Notes: generated by a model from the sequence alone, not told the origin. Numbered from the stretch's first letter, positions 17,555 to 25,651 are shown. The stretch: 32,901 bases of DNA from Colwellia sp. (GCF_013215345.1 NZ_JABSOV010000042.1:1-32901), one strand, 5' to 3'. Numbers and translations are program-made.

Positions 17555-19017
17555 TAGTGTTTATTAAAAAATCGGCTTTCTTGCTCGATCTTCGCCTCAC
17601 CTTCCGGTGCAATTTGTTCAACGGTAAAGGTAATATTAGTCATAAAACTTTCCAATTCATAAGGGTCTACAGAGAGACTTATTGGCAATGTATAAACAGT
17701 AGCGGCCTTAACGGTCACCTCTTGTTTGCCGTGCCATTGGGTATTTTCTATCCCTTTCATGGACAGCTTATAGGTATTATCGGTTTGCGACATATTGAGG
17801 ATTTTTAAGGTAAAGACATTTTCAATGTCACCATTAAAATTCTCTTTCGCCAGCTCGGTTCGGTCGCGAATAATATCTAAAGATAACGGCACGCGATTAA
17901 CGATTTCAAGCACTAACATGGTACTCATAATAACCAGTAACACCCCATAACCAACAAGCTTAGAACGTAGTAGATGGACTTTATTACCTTGTAATTCATG
18001 CTCTGTGGTATAACGAATAAGGCCTGGCTCATAGTCCATCTTATCCATAACGCCATCACATGCATCAACACAAGCGCCACAGTTAATACATTCATATTGC
18101 AAGCCATTGCGAATATCTATGCCGGTAGGACAAACCTCTACACATAAATTACAATCAATACAATCCCCTAGCCCCATAGCTTTATGATCTTGTTTACGTC
18201 CGCGAGCACCTCTACTTTCGCCGCGCTTACTATCATAAGCAACGGTTACGGTATCTTTATCAAACATGGCTGATTGAAAACGTGCATAAGGACACATATG
18301 TAAACACACAGTTTCACGCATCCAACCGGCGTTACCATAGGTGGCAAAGGTGAAAAAAGCTAAAATACCGGCCATCATCACGCTAGTATCTAAGGTGAAA
18401 ACATCAATAAACAAGTCCTGCATTGGCGAAAAATAGCCAGCAAAAGTCATCGCGGTATACAGCGAAAATAATAACCAAGCACAATGTTTTAATGTTTTTC
18501 GTATGACTTTATTGCGATTTAATGCTTGTTTGTCTAACTTTCTTCGTTGATTTGCTGTCCCTTCGATTTTCTCTTCAAACCAAATAAAGATGAAAGTCCA
18601 CACTGTTTGTGGGCACATATAGCCACACCAGACTCGACCAACAAAGGTAGTGACAAAGAACAGTAAAAAAGCACCCAGTATGCTAAACCACGCCAGCAAC
18701 GTTAAATCTTGTGGCCATAAAGTAAGGTTCCACAGGGTAAAACGTTGTTCACTGATATCAAACAATACCGCTTGATGACCATTAAACTGTAGCCAAGGCA
18801 GTATTAGAAAGAAGGCAAAATAAACAAGGTTCATCCGCTGCCTAAGTTTTTGAAAAAAACCAGATACTTTACGGACATATATTTGATCACCGGGTTTGTA
18901 ACGTTCTTTACCCGTGTTTTTATTGCCATGAATTTTGACATTTTTAATGGGGATGTACTGTTCAACCGCCGCCTTTTTTGTTTTAGGCGCAGAGGATGAT
19001 GGGTCGTTTGCTCTCAC
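17554..19017 (-). CDS. ccoG: Cytochrome c oxidase accessory protein CcoG (RdxA/FixG)
   Basis: A 487-residue membrane ferredoxin that handles copper(II) reduction for assembly of cbb3-type oxidase. The N-terminal IYVRKVSGFFQKLR precedes several membrane segments, with paired-cysteine motifs WCGYMCPQTVW and CLHMCPYARFQ. Two 4Fe-4S motifs follow: CIDCNLCVEVCPTG and CINCGACVDACD. A last membrane helix and a periplasmic Ig-like domain end the protein. The ccoNOPQ and ccoHIS genes are not in this window. Sharing a transcript with srkA and dsbA fits an envelope redox theme, but that is inference. Confidence 0.95.
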   Translation of the reverse strand: MRANDPSSSAPKTKKAAVEQYIPIKNVKIHGNKNTGKERYKPGDQIYVRKVSGFFQKLRQRMNLVYFAFFLILPWLQFNGHQAVLFDISEQRFTLWNLTLWPQDLTLLAWFSILGAFLLFFVTTFVGRVWCGYMCPQTVWTFIFIWFEEKIEGTANQRRKLDKQALNRNKVIRKTLKHCAWLLFSLYTAMTFAGYFSPMQDLFIDVFTLDTSVMMAGILAFFTFATYGNAGWMRETVCLHMCPYARFQSAMFDKDTVTVAYDSKRGESRGARGRKQDHKAMGLGDCIDCNLCVEVCPTGIDIRNGLQYECINCGACVDACDGVMDKMDYEPGLIRYTTEHELQGNKVHLLRSKLVGYGVLLVIMSTMLVLEIVNRVPLSLDIIRDRTELAKENFNGDIENVFTLKILNMSQTDNTYKLSMKGIENTQWHGKQEVTVKAATVYTLPISLSVDPYELESFMTNITFTVEQIAPEGEAKIEQESRFFNKH

Positions 19018-19180
19018 GATGAATCCTTGGTAAGCGAGTAAAATACTACTAGCGGGCTACTTGCTAGCCTTAATACGAACGTTAATTTTATTAACAAACG
19101 TGCATAATAGCTAATAATTTATTACCTTAGCGAGTAATTTAATATAAAGTCAGCTCTTCTAATTTATTATATGACATATT

Positions 19181-19537
19181 ATGAAGCATTTATTGATCTT
19201 AATCGTTGCTGCCGCACTCTATTTACATTTCTACCCGAATGAAGAAGTGACTCAATTTTATAACGAGCAAAAGAAAGCTTTACTTGAGGGTTTCACTGAG
19301 TTTAGTGACACTAAAGTACGGTTAAAATCCGATAAAATTTATCAAGATTTAGAAGGTGACCTGAAAAGTTTTTCAGAAAGAGAAGTTGAGCGGTTAAAAG
19401 TTATTACCTCATCAAGAGCAGTAGTTAAAGAGTTTTATTTTACTATTTGTAAAACTGAACAGCGCGATATTGTCTTTCATATCAAAAATCAAGAAAAAGT
19501 CTGTCGAGTCATTAACCGTTACGCTAGCATGCTTTAA
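19181..19537 (+). CDS. Small membrane-anchored protein of unknown function
   Basis: I do not recognise this 118-residue protein. It starts with a hydrophobic segment (about residues 3-17) that can be an uncleaved anchor or a signal peptide. A charged helical middle part rich in Lys and Glu follows. The C-terminal half, from VVKEFYFTIC on, looks beta-rich and holds two cysteines, Cys90 and Cys108. Codon use resembles the neighbours, which supports a real gene. No good ribosome site is visible. It is divergent from ccoG and convergent with hutF. A 7-bp hairpin (GCTTTAA/TTAAAGC, 19531-19552) overlaps its stop codon. Confidence 0.7.
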   Translation: MKHLLILIVAAALYLHFYPNEEVTQFYNEQKKALLEGFTEFSDTKVRLKSDKIYQDLEGDLKSFSEREVERLKVITSSRAVVKEFYFTICKTEQRDIVFHIKNQEKVCRVINRYASML

Positions 19538-19570
19538 CCCTTGGATTAAAGCACCTATCCTTAACCCATA

Positions 19571-20995
19571 TTAGCTAGCGGATAACCTTACTAATAATTT
19601 GGCAAAGTTATCACTGGCTTGCTCTTGCTCAACATGTTGTTGAGCTATTATCTGCCACACACCATTAACCATCACATCGGCCACTGGGTTTTGCTGACTG
19701 GCAAAAATCATACTATCAAGCAAGTGCTGATTAGCATTAGCGTATAACTTAGTTTTATCACTATCCAATACTAGTAAATCAGCCTGTTTACCAATCGCTA
19801 AACTACCGGTATTACTATTAGTACTTTGCGCGCCACCTTGAGCAGCTTGCTGCCATAAGTTTTGCCCAACTGACGCTTGTTCATCTGAAGCTAAAATAGC
19901 GCGTTGCTGCTTTATCAGACGTTGTGCATATTCAAGCCAGCGTAATTCCTCAATAGGGTTCACTGAAATATGACTATCAGAGCCGATGGCGATAGTACCT
20001 TGTTCAGCTAAAAACTCGGTGGTTGGGAAAATTCCGTCTCCTAAATTAGCTTCAGTAGTTGGACAAATACCCGCGATGGCTTGTTTAGCTATAATGCCTT
20101 TTCTTTCGGCCTCATCGATATGAGTGGCATGAATTAAGCACCAGAACTTATCCAGTTCGATATTATCAAGTAGCCATTGCACCGGTCGTTTACCGTAATG
20201 TTGCAAGCAATCATCAACTTCTTTTTGTTGCTCACTTATATGAATATGAATTGGTGCTTGTTTATCTAAGCTACGCACATGTGTCACCGCACTAATTAGT
20301 GAAGCCTTATCAACAGCGCGTAAAGAATGCGGCGCAATACCAACATTGGTATTTGAGTATTGTTCACTTAAGGCAAAGCAGTCACTGACTAACTGATTAA
20401 ACTGCTCAGTTGAATTGATAAAGCGTTTTTGTCCGTCATTCGGTGCTTGTTCGCCAAAACCACCATGTTGATATAACACAGGTAATAAGGTTAAGCCGAT
20501 ACCGGATTCTTTTGCCGCTGTAAAAATCGCTTGTGCCATAGTGGCAAGATTAGCTGAACTCCCTTTTGATGAGATGGCTTTTGATGTGCTACCTACAGCA
20601 GTATTAGTGTCATAAGTACTGCCATCAATATCATGATGTAAATAATGAAATTCGGCAACTCGGGTATAACCCATTTTGAGCATTTCAATATAGAGTTGTT
20701 TAGCAATATTTTTAGCATCAACATCGGTTAGCTGGGCTAAAAATTGATACATGATTTTTCGCCAGGTCCAAAAGCTATCTTGACCTTCACTGCCTTGCTC
20801 ACTAAAGCCAGCAAAAGCTCGTTGAAAAGCGTGTGAATGACAATTAACCATACCTGGAATGACAGCACCTTTTGCTATTTCAGCGCCGGCAATCATGCCA
20901 GATTCAATGGCAGTAATAACACCTTGCTCAATAGTGATGGTTTGCTTAGTAGCCCAACCATCTTTTAATAAAATATTTTCTGCGTATAATTTCAT
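19571..20995 (-). CDS. hutF: Formimidoylglutamate deiminase HutF
   Basis: Hydrolyses N-formimidoyl-L-glutamate to N-formyl-L-glutamate and ammonia in histidine degradation. It is an amidohydrolase-superfamily TIM barrel: metal ligands are seen in PGMVNCHSHAFQRA near residue 50, HIHISEQQKEV, CLIHATHI and IGSDSHISVN. The FWTWRKIMY segment and MGYTRVAEFHYLHHD are typical of HutF. The 474 residues are somewhat longer than the usual 450-460; the region around residues 130-150 is a Ser/Thr/Ala-rich insertion (TAVGSTSKAISSKGSSAN). It lies 119 bp downstream of hutG on the same strand, so the two probably form one unit. Confidence 0.95.
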   Translation of the reverse strand: MKLYAENILLKDGWATKQTITIEQGVITAIESGMIAGAEIAKGAVIPGMVNCHSHAFQRAFAGFSEQGSEGQDSFWTWRKIMYQFLAQLTDVDAKNIAKQLYIEMLKMGYTRVAEFHYLHHDIDGSTYDTNTAVGSTSKAISSKGSSANLATMAQAIFTAAKESGIGLTLLPVLYQHGGFGEQAPNDGQKRFINSTEQFNQLVSDCFALSEQYSNTNVGIAPHSLRAVDKASLISAVTHVRSLDKQAPIHIHISEQQKEVDDCLQHYGKRPVQWLLDNIELDKFWCLIHATHIDEAERKGIIAKQAIAGICPTTEANLGDGIFPTTEFLAEQGTIAIGSDSHISVNPIEELRWLEYAQRLIKQQRAILASDEQASVGQNLWQQAAQGGAQSTNSNTGSLAIGKQADLLVLDSDKTKLYANANQHLLDSMIFASQQNPVADVMVNGVWQIIAQQHVEQEQASDNFAKLLVRLSAS

Positions 20996-21114
20996 ATTAC
21001 CCTACCAAACTTCTCTAATTGTACTTATTTACTAGACGGAGTTACTGATGCTGCTTACTAAACTAATGGCTACTTTAGCTAGCAGTCACTTAAACTTGCC
21101 TGATTTTTCTTGAT

Positions 21115-21903
21115 TTACTTCTCTTGACTGAAGTCAGCTAAGCATTGAACAAATACTTGTAATTTTTCTTTTACCTGCTCAGCTTTTTGTTCATTGTAGC
21201 GATCACTAGGTTCATCCATATAGGTATGCTGTGATAACTCTAACTGCACCGCATGAATATTTTCTTTAGGGTTGCCATAACCTCGGGTGATATAACCACC
21301 TTTAAAGCGGCCATTAACCACACTAGAATAAGGAGATAAATCAAGCTGTGCTACTTTATTAATCAGCTCACTACTACAGCTTTCACCATTAGCACTACCA
21401 AAATTAAAGTCCGGTAATTGCCCATCAAAAAAACGTGGCACATGTGACAAAATAGAGTGAGCATCCAATAAAATAACTTTACCAAACTGTGCTTTCATTT
21501 GGGCCAAAGTATCGTTTAATGCCTGGTGATAAGGTTGCCAATAAAGCTCAATTCTGCGTTGAATTTCAGCTTCATCGGGCTCTTGCCCAGAGATATATAA
21601 TGGTGACAAGTCAAAGGCTGTAGTTGGGCATAACTCAGTGCTATTTGCGCCAGGGTATAAATTTATGCCGTCTATATTGCGATTTAAGTCGATAACATAG
21701 CGACTGTATTTCGGTTTTATAATCGAAATACCAAGACCTTGGGCAAAGTCATAGAGTTTATCCATATACCAATCAGTATCTGGAACCTGATGTCCGGTAT
21801 TTGTCATGGTGGCAGCTATACTGTCAGGGATTAATTGCCCGTTGTGCGGCATGCTAATTAACAACCCTATTTTCCCAGTGACCAAGTCATAACTCTTATT
21901 CAT
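21115..21903 (-). CDS. hutG: N-formylglutamate deformylase HutG
   Basis: Cleaves N-formyl-L-glutamate to glutamate and formate, the step after HutF. The 262-residue product shows the FGase family signature: LISMPHNGQLIP with a metal-binding His, DTDWYMDKLYDFA, SRYVIDLNRN and VILLDAHSI, and GYITRGYGNPKENIHAVQLE near the C-terminus. The ATG is preceded by GAGGGG, a strong ribosome site. A HutC-like operator lies 32 bp upstream. hutH, hutU, hutI and hutC are not in this window. Confidence 0.95.
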   Translation of the reverse strand: MNKSYDLVTGKIGLLISMPHNGQLIPDSIAATMTNTGHQVPDTDWYMDKLYDFAQGLGISIIKPKYSRYVIDLNRNIDGINLYPGANSTELCPTTAFDLSPLYISGQEPDEAEIQRRIELYWQPYHQALNDTLAQMKAQFGKVILLDAHSILSHVPRFFDGQLPDFNFGSANGESCSSELINKVAQLDLSPYSSVVNGRFKGGYITRGYGNPKENIHAVQLELSQHTYMDEPSDRYNEQKAEQVKEKLQVFVQCLADFSQEK

Positions 21904-21934
21904 GTTATCCCCTCAAAATTGGCTATCGCCCAAA

Positions 21935-21946
21935 TTGTATATACAA
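21935..21946. promoter_or_regulatory. HutC-like operator upstream of hutG
   Basis: A perfect 12-bp palindrome, TTGTATATACAA. It contains GTATATAC, matching the GT-n-TA-n-AC core bound by the HutC subfamily of GntR repressors, which respond to urocanate. It overlaps a possible -10 (TATACA) on the minus strand. Nothing else recognisable lies in the 299-bp hutG-peroxiredoxin gap. Confidence 0.75.
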
Positions 21947-22202
21947 CTTAGGAGTGACTAATTTATCATGCGTTAGTGACTATGAGCAAGGATAGATGGA
22001 ATTCTTTTCTCTTGCTTATTTTCGCCATTATTAATAAATTTATTATTAGTTTATTTTATAAATAGATTTTACCTATTGTAATGATAGATTTAATACGTTT
22101 TACTGAATCAAGTTTAGCTAGCATAATAGCTGCATCTTAACGAGTTAACTCAAGTACGAACTCGGCGCAACGAATACAATTAACCCCCTAAAGGATTTCA
22201 TT

Positions 22203-22931
22203 ATGTTTACTGATATTACCGGTCAAAAAGTCCCTGCAGTCACTTTTCCAATCATAGCTGATGACACATGGAGCGCACGCACTAGCGATGATATTTTCGC
22301 TAATAAAACAGTGATAGTTTTTTCATTACCAGGAGCATTCACCCCTACATGTTCATCTTCTCACTTACCACGTTATAACGAATTAGCGCCTAAGTTTTTT
22401 GCCAATGGTGTTGATGAAATTGTTTGTATCTCAGTAAACGATACCTTTGTTATGAACGCTTGGGCAAAAGACCAAGATGCTGACAAAATTAGCTTCATTC
22501 CTGATGGTAATGGTGATTTCACCCAAGGTATGGGCTTGCTAGTTGATAAGTCTGATATTGGGTTTGGCAAGCGTAGCTGGCGTTATGCCATGTTAGTAAA
22601 AAATGGCATTATTGAAAAAATGTTCATTGAACCTGATTTACCAGGCGACCCGTTTGAAGTATCAGATGCTGATACCATGCTTAATTTTATTAACCCAGCA
22701 GCGGTACAAAAAACTGAAGTGGCTATTTTTACTAAACACGGCTGCTCACATTGTGCAAAAACCAAAGCGTTATTGGCTGAGCAAGGTTTACAATACGAAG
22801 AGATGATCTTAGGTGAAGATACTAGCATTACGGCAATGCGCGCTATTACTAAAGCCGATACCACGCCACAAATATTTATCGACGGTAAGCACATTGGCGG
22901 CAATGACGAGTTAACAAAATACTTTAGCTAA
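22203..22931 (+). CDS. Peroxiredoxin-glutaredoxin fusion (hybrid Prx5/Grx, glutathione peroxidase activity)
   Basis: Reduces hydroperoxides with glutathione as donor. Residues 1-165 are a Prx5-type peroxiredoxin with the peroxidatic Cys50 in PGAFTPTCSSSHLP. Residues 170-242 are a glutaredoxin with Cys181-Ser-His-Cys184 and TPQIFIDGKHIGGNDEL, the cis-Pro and glutathione-binding end. The two modules in one chain let the Grx part reduce the Prx cysteine directly, as shown for the Haemophilus hybrid. The Grx motif CSHC differs from the common CPFC or CPYC. The ATG follows an AAAGGA ribosome site. No OxyR gene is adjacent. Confidence 0.95.
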   Translation: MFTDITGQKVPAVTFPIIADDTWSARTSDDIFANKTVIVFSLPGAFTPTCSSSHLPRYNELAPKFFANGVDEIVCISVNDTFVMNAWAKDQDADKISFIPDGNGDFTQGMGLLVDKSDIGFGKRSWRYAMLVKNGIIEKMFIEPDLPGDPFEVSDADTMLNFINPAAVQKTEVAIFTKHGCSHCAKTKALLAEQGLQYEEMILGEDTSITAMRAITKADTTPQIFIDGKHIGGNDELTKYFS

Positions 22932-23022
22932 TTGTCTTACACTCAATAAAGATTTAAAGCCTGAAAGCTAAGCAATACCCCCAATAAAAACACAATAATG
23001 AAATACCCGCTATCAATCAAGA

Positions 23023-23245
23023 TGCATGTTTCAGGGTGCTTGAGTAATTTCAATTCAAGACGCTGTAATGAAATAATGGTTATTCCATTATAATTTACAG
23101 CAACGATGAAGTGATGTTGCTCAAGCACCTCTTCGATGGGTTTAAAATGACTTTACGCCGCGTTAAATAATCAAACCATAGAATGACTATGATCAAATTA
23201 TTTTTCTTGCCTAAAGTCATTTTAATTCCCACTGAAATCCTGCAC
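23023..23245. repeat. Nested inverted-repeat element with two arms and an outer stem
   Basis: This element fills most of the 379-bp gap 22932-23310. Arm 1: 23035-23047 pairs with 23117-23129 (GGTGCTTGAG/CTCAAGCACC, 13 bp with one G·U), enclosing GCTGTAA/TTACAGC and ATAATGG/CCATTAT. Arm 2: 23142-23155 pairs with 23212-23225 (14 bp perfect), enclosing AAATAAT/ATTATTT and CATAG/CTATG. An outer stem joins TGCA..TTTCAG (23023-23034) with CTGAAA..TGCA downstream. The order makes a three-way-junction fold. It has no coding potential. It may be a dispersed palindromic repeat or MITE-like element, or a structured RNA; sequence alone does not decide. Confidence 0.6.
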
Positions 23246-23310
23246 TTTGAATGGTAACGGGTATATACTCTCGTTATTGTGTTTTTTGTATACTCCGATT
23301 GGAATTAATA

Positions 23311-23562
23311 ATGGATAACCAGCCCTACAACCCGCTTCATGGCATAAATTTAAAAACTATAGTCACTGAATTAGAAGCTTACTTTGGTTTTGAAACCTTA
23401 GGTAAAACCATTAAAATAAAATGTTTCACTGACAACCCAAGTATTCAATCAACATTAAAATTTCTACGTAAAACGCCCTGGGCTAGAGAAAAAGTTGAGC
23501 AACTTTACATTAAAAATAAGATTAAAATTCAGAATTCATTTGAATCAGATGATTTGAACTAA
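23311..23562 (+). CDS. VF530-family small DNA-binding protein (DUF2132)
   Basis: An 83-residue protein starting MDNQPYNPLHGINLKTIV. The frame is open 20 codons further up, but the family starts at this Met and a GGA ribosome site lies 8 bases before it. Family features are the NPLHGI start, the central LGKTIKIKCFTDNPSIQSTL stretch and FLRKTPWAREKVEQLY. The Vibrio fischeri VF530 structure suggested DNA binding; the cellular role is unknown. It stands alone between the inverted-repeat element and purU. Confidence 0.88.
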   Translation: MDNQPYNPLHGINLKTIVTELEAYFGFETLGKTIKIKCFTDNPSIQSTLKFLRKTPWAREKVEQLYIKNKIKIQNSFESDDLN

Positions 23563-23690
23563 TCCGAACAATTGATTCGCTTTTCTGACTATTTACCCTC
23601 TAGCATATTGCCAAACAAGCTATTAAAGCACTGGCAATACACCGAGAAATATCTAATGATGGGCTAATACTCATCAGAACTTAGGTAATT

Positions 23691-24551
23691 ATGTCTTTAG
23701 CCACGCATTATATTTTAACTTGGCAATGCCCTGACAATTCAGGCGTTTTAGCCAAAGTATCGCAAAGCCTGTTTTCACACGGTGCTTTCATTACCGAAAC
23801 GTCGCAATACAGTGACCCTTATAGTGAAACCTTCTTTTCACGTATTGCTTTTGATGATCGTAATTTAACCGTTTCTAGTAGTGAATTTGTTGCCGCCTTG
23901 GATGAATTAGCAAAACCACTTGCCATGCAATATCAATTACGTAAACGTGATGATGTGCCTAATATTTTGATTGCTGTATCTAAAGATGACCACTGTTTAG
24001 TCTCATTATTAACTAAGTGGAAGTCCGGAGTATTACCCATCAATATCGTTGGTGTAATATCCAATCATCAAGATTGCAAATCGTTAATTGAATGGCATAA
24101 TATTCCCTTTTATTACTTACCGGTAAATGCTGAGACTAAACTTGAACAAGAAGCACAAATTAGTGATTTAATGATCGAGCTTAAGGTTGATTTGTTAGTC
24201 TTAGCCCGTTATATGCAGATATTGTCCGATGGTTTATGTCAGCAATTACAAGGTAAAGCCATTAATATCCATCATTCCTTTTTACCTAGTTTTAAAGGTG
24301 CTCGCCCTTATCATCAAGCCCATGCACGAGGCGTTAAAGTTATTGGCGCTACCGCCCATTATGTAACTGCAAACCTTGATGAAGGTCCTATTATTGCTCA
24401 GGAAGTAAAGTCTATTAATCACACTTTTACCATAGAACAAATGGTACATATGGGTCATGACTTAGAAGCGACCGCATTGAGCCACGCAGTAAGGATACAT
24501 GCAGAACAACGAGTTTGCATAAACGATGACAAAACCGTAATTCTTACTTAG
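23691..24551 (+). CDS. purU: Formyltetrahydrofolate deformylase PurU
   Basis: Hydrolyses 10-formyl-tetrahydrofolate to formate and tetrahydrofolate, balancing the one-carbon pool and feeding formate to PurT. The 286-residue product has an N-terminal ACT domain (about 1-85, starting after ILTWQCPDNSGVLAKVS), a linker, and a formyltransferase-fold domain. The catalytic Asn-His-Asp set is seen in INIHHSFLPSFKGA and TANLDEGPIIAQE. VLARYMQILSDGL is the usual PurU segment. The length is normal (E. coli 280). A 9-bp hairpin without U-tract lies after it at 24627-24652. Confidence 0.96.
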   Translation: MSLATHYILTWQCPDNSGVLAKVSQSLFSHGAFITETSQYSDPYSETFFSRIAFDDRNLTVSSSEFVAALDELAKPLAMQYQLRKRDDVPNILIAVSKDDHCLVSLLTKWKSGVLPINIVGVISNHQDCKSLIEWHNIPFYYLPVNAETKLEQEAQISDLMIELKVDLLVLARYMQILSDGLCQQLQGKAINIHHSFLPSFKGARPYHQAHARGVKVIGATAHYVTANLDEGPIIAQEVKSINHTFTIEQMVHMGHDLEATALSHAVRIHAEQRVCINDDKTVILT

Positions 24552-24626
24552 TTATGACCTAGTTTATGCTTATTCTTAGCCTCGTATTCGCTTAGCTTTA
24601 GCTTCAAGAAAACCTATCAACTTATT

Positions 24627-24652
24627 CGGCTGTAAGTAATGTTTTACAGCCG
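24627..24652 (+). repeat. 9-bp hairpin after purU
   Basis: CGGCTGTAA (24627-24635) pairs with TTACAGCCG (24644-24652). It is GC-rich enough to stop RNA polymerase but lacks a T-tract, so it is a possible rho-assisted or 3'-end-stabilising hairpin, not a standard terminator. Confidence 0.4.
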
Positions 24653-24679
24653 TCAACTCCCCCTGACGTATAACAATTG

Positions 24680-24711
24680 ACTAAATAAGGCTAAAATTAG
24701 CCTTATTTAGT
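24680..24711. promoter_or_regulatory. 32-bp near-perfect palindrome upstream of the VOC gene
   Basis: ACTAAATAAGGCTAA (24680-24694) and TTAGCCTTATTTAGT (24697-24711) are perfect complements around AA. It ends 50 bp before the VOC start codon and overlaps TTGACT at 24677-24682, a possible -35. It could be an operator for a dimeric regulator or a leader hairpin. No T-tract follows, so a purU terminator is less likely. Confidence 0.5.
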
Positions 24712-24761
24712 GCTTTATGATTAAAATTACCCCATAACCTACTTTAATAAAAAGTCTCTTT

Positions 24762-25292
24762 ATGATTAATGTTGAAAAAATTCATCACGTTGCCTATCGC
24801 TGTAAAGATGCCAAAGCAACAACTGACTGGTACAAAGACAAGTTAAACATGGGCTTAGTACTCGCGATTGCTGAAAATGAGGTACCTTCGACCAAGGCGC
24901 CAGATCCTTACATGCACATTTTTCTTGATGCTGGTAATGAAAATGTCTTAGCATTTTTTGAATTACCTAATTCGCCAGCCATGGATAGAGATCAAAACAC
25001 CCCTACTTGGGTGCAACATATTGCCCTTAGAGTTGCTAGTTATGATGAATTAGTATCTGCGAAAGAAGAATTAGAAAGTAAAGGCGTAGACGTTTTAGGA
25101 CCGGTAAATCATGGTGTCTTTAAGTCTATTTATTTCTTCGATCCAAACGGCCACCGTTTAGAGCTTGCTGCTGATACGGGTACTGCCGAACAATTTAAAG
25201 AACTCAATCGTGTAGCTTATGACATGATTGAAGAATGGTCGGTGACTAAACGTGCACCTCGTCACGCGGCTTGGTTACACGAGCAAGATTAA
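24762..25292 (+). CDS. VOC-superfamily (glyoxalase/dioxygenase fold) protein
   Basis: A 176-residue metal-dependent VOC protein. The paired beta-alpha-beta modules are visible: IHHVAYRCKDAKATTDWYKD at the N-terminus with a metal-binding His, MHIFLDAGNENVLAFFEL with an acidic ligand, then VQHIALRVASYDELVSAKEE with the second His and IYFFDPNGHRLELAAD with the second Glu. These four positions suggest an intact 2-His-2-Glu type site. The substrate cannot be named; relatives are annotated as glyoxalase or ring-cleavage dioxygenase. A long C-terminal helix (EQFKELNRVAYDMIEEW) is an addition to the core. A strong terminator follows. Confidence 0.88.
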   Translation: MINVEKIHHVAYRCKDAKATTDWYKDKLNMGLVLAIAENEVPSTKAPDPYMHIFLDAGNENVLAFFELPNSPAMDRDQNTPTWVQHIALRVASYDELVSAKEELESKGVDVLGPVNHGVFKSIYFFDPNGHRLELAADTGTAEQFKELNRVAYDMIEEWSVTKRAPRHAAWLHEQD

Positions 25293-25375
25293 TTTAAGTC
25301 GGTAAAAATACAGCAGAGATTTACCGCTAGAGCTATTATAAAGCTGAAACTAAATCTAAATCTAAAACGAACACT

Positions 25376-25410
25376 AAAAAGCACCACAGCTTATCACTAT
25401 GGTGCTTTTT
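25376..25410 (+). terminator. rho-independent terminator after the VOC gene
   Basis: AAAAAGCACCA (25376-25386) pairs with TGGTGCTTTTT (25400-25410), 11 bp with a 13-nt loop and a T-tract on the plus strand. It lies 83 bp after the VOC stop codon. Confidence 0.85.
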
Positions 25411-25421
25411 CTTTGGCCTGT

Positions 25422-25488
25422 AGTCTTAGATTTTAACCTTAGCCTTTAGCTTTAGTTAATCCTTTGACTAAAGCTAAAGGCTAAGACT
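25422..25488. repeat. 19-bp perfect inverted repeat with a competing outer arm
   Basis: CTTAGCCTTTAGCTTTAGT (25438-25456) pairs perfectly with 25467-25485 across a 10-nt loop. An additional AGTCTTAG (25422-25429) can instead pair with CTAAGACT (25481-25488), so two folds compete for the right arm. No T-tract follows. It lies between the VOC terminator and yjbQ, in a 359-bp stretch that has no intact gene. Confidence 0.6.
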
Positions 25489-25614
25489 GCCTACGACAAG
25501 TTAGCAGCACTTAAGCTTTATGCTCGTTATAATAAAAAGAATAAACAGTTAGAGATGATAGAAAATCTCCTGCCTGGAGCTATCAAAGAATTTGCCAACT
25601 TGTATACTGGTTAA
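25468..25614 (+). pseudogene. Possible gene remnant, 48 codons, no start codon
   Basis: One plus-strand frame is open from 25468 (after a TGA) to a TAA at 25612. It reads like coding sequence, with DKLAALKLYARYN and MIENLLPGAIKEFANLY, but contains no ATG, GTG or TTG start apart from a late ATG that would give 19 residues. The upstream part runs through the inverted repeat. It may be the 3' end of a decayed gene, or chance. I do not recognise the family. Confidence 0.25.
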
Positions 25615-25651
25615 CATTAAAAGTCATAACAATAGGTTAATGAGATAAGTC

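Noticed and set aside
15841..19017. A dedicated copper or redox island in ccoG-srkA-dsbA
   Set aside because: All three are common core genes and srkA-dsbA adjacency is ancestral; no transfer signature seen.
23251..23310. Longer start for the VF530-family gene
   Set aside because: The family begins at the Met at 23311, which has a ribosome site; the extension has no similarity.
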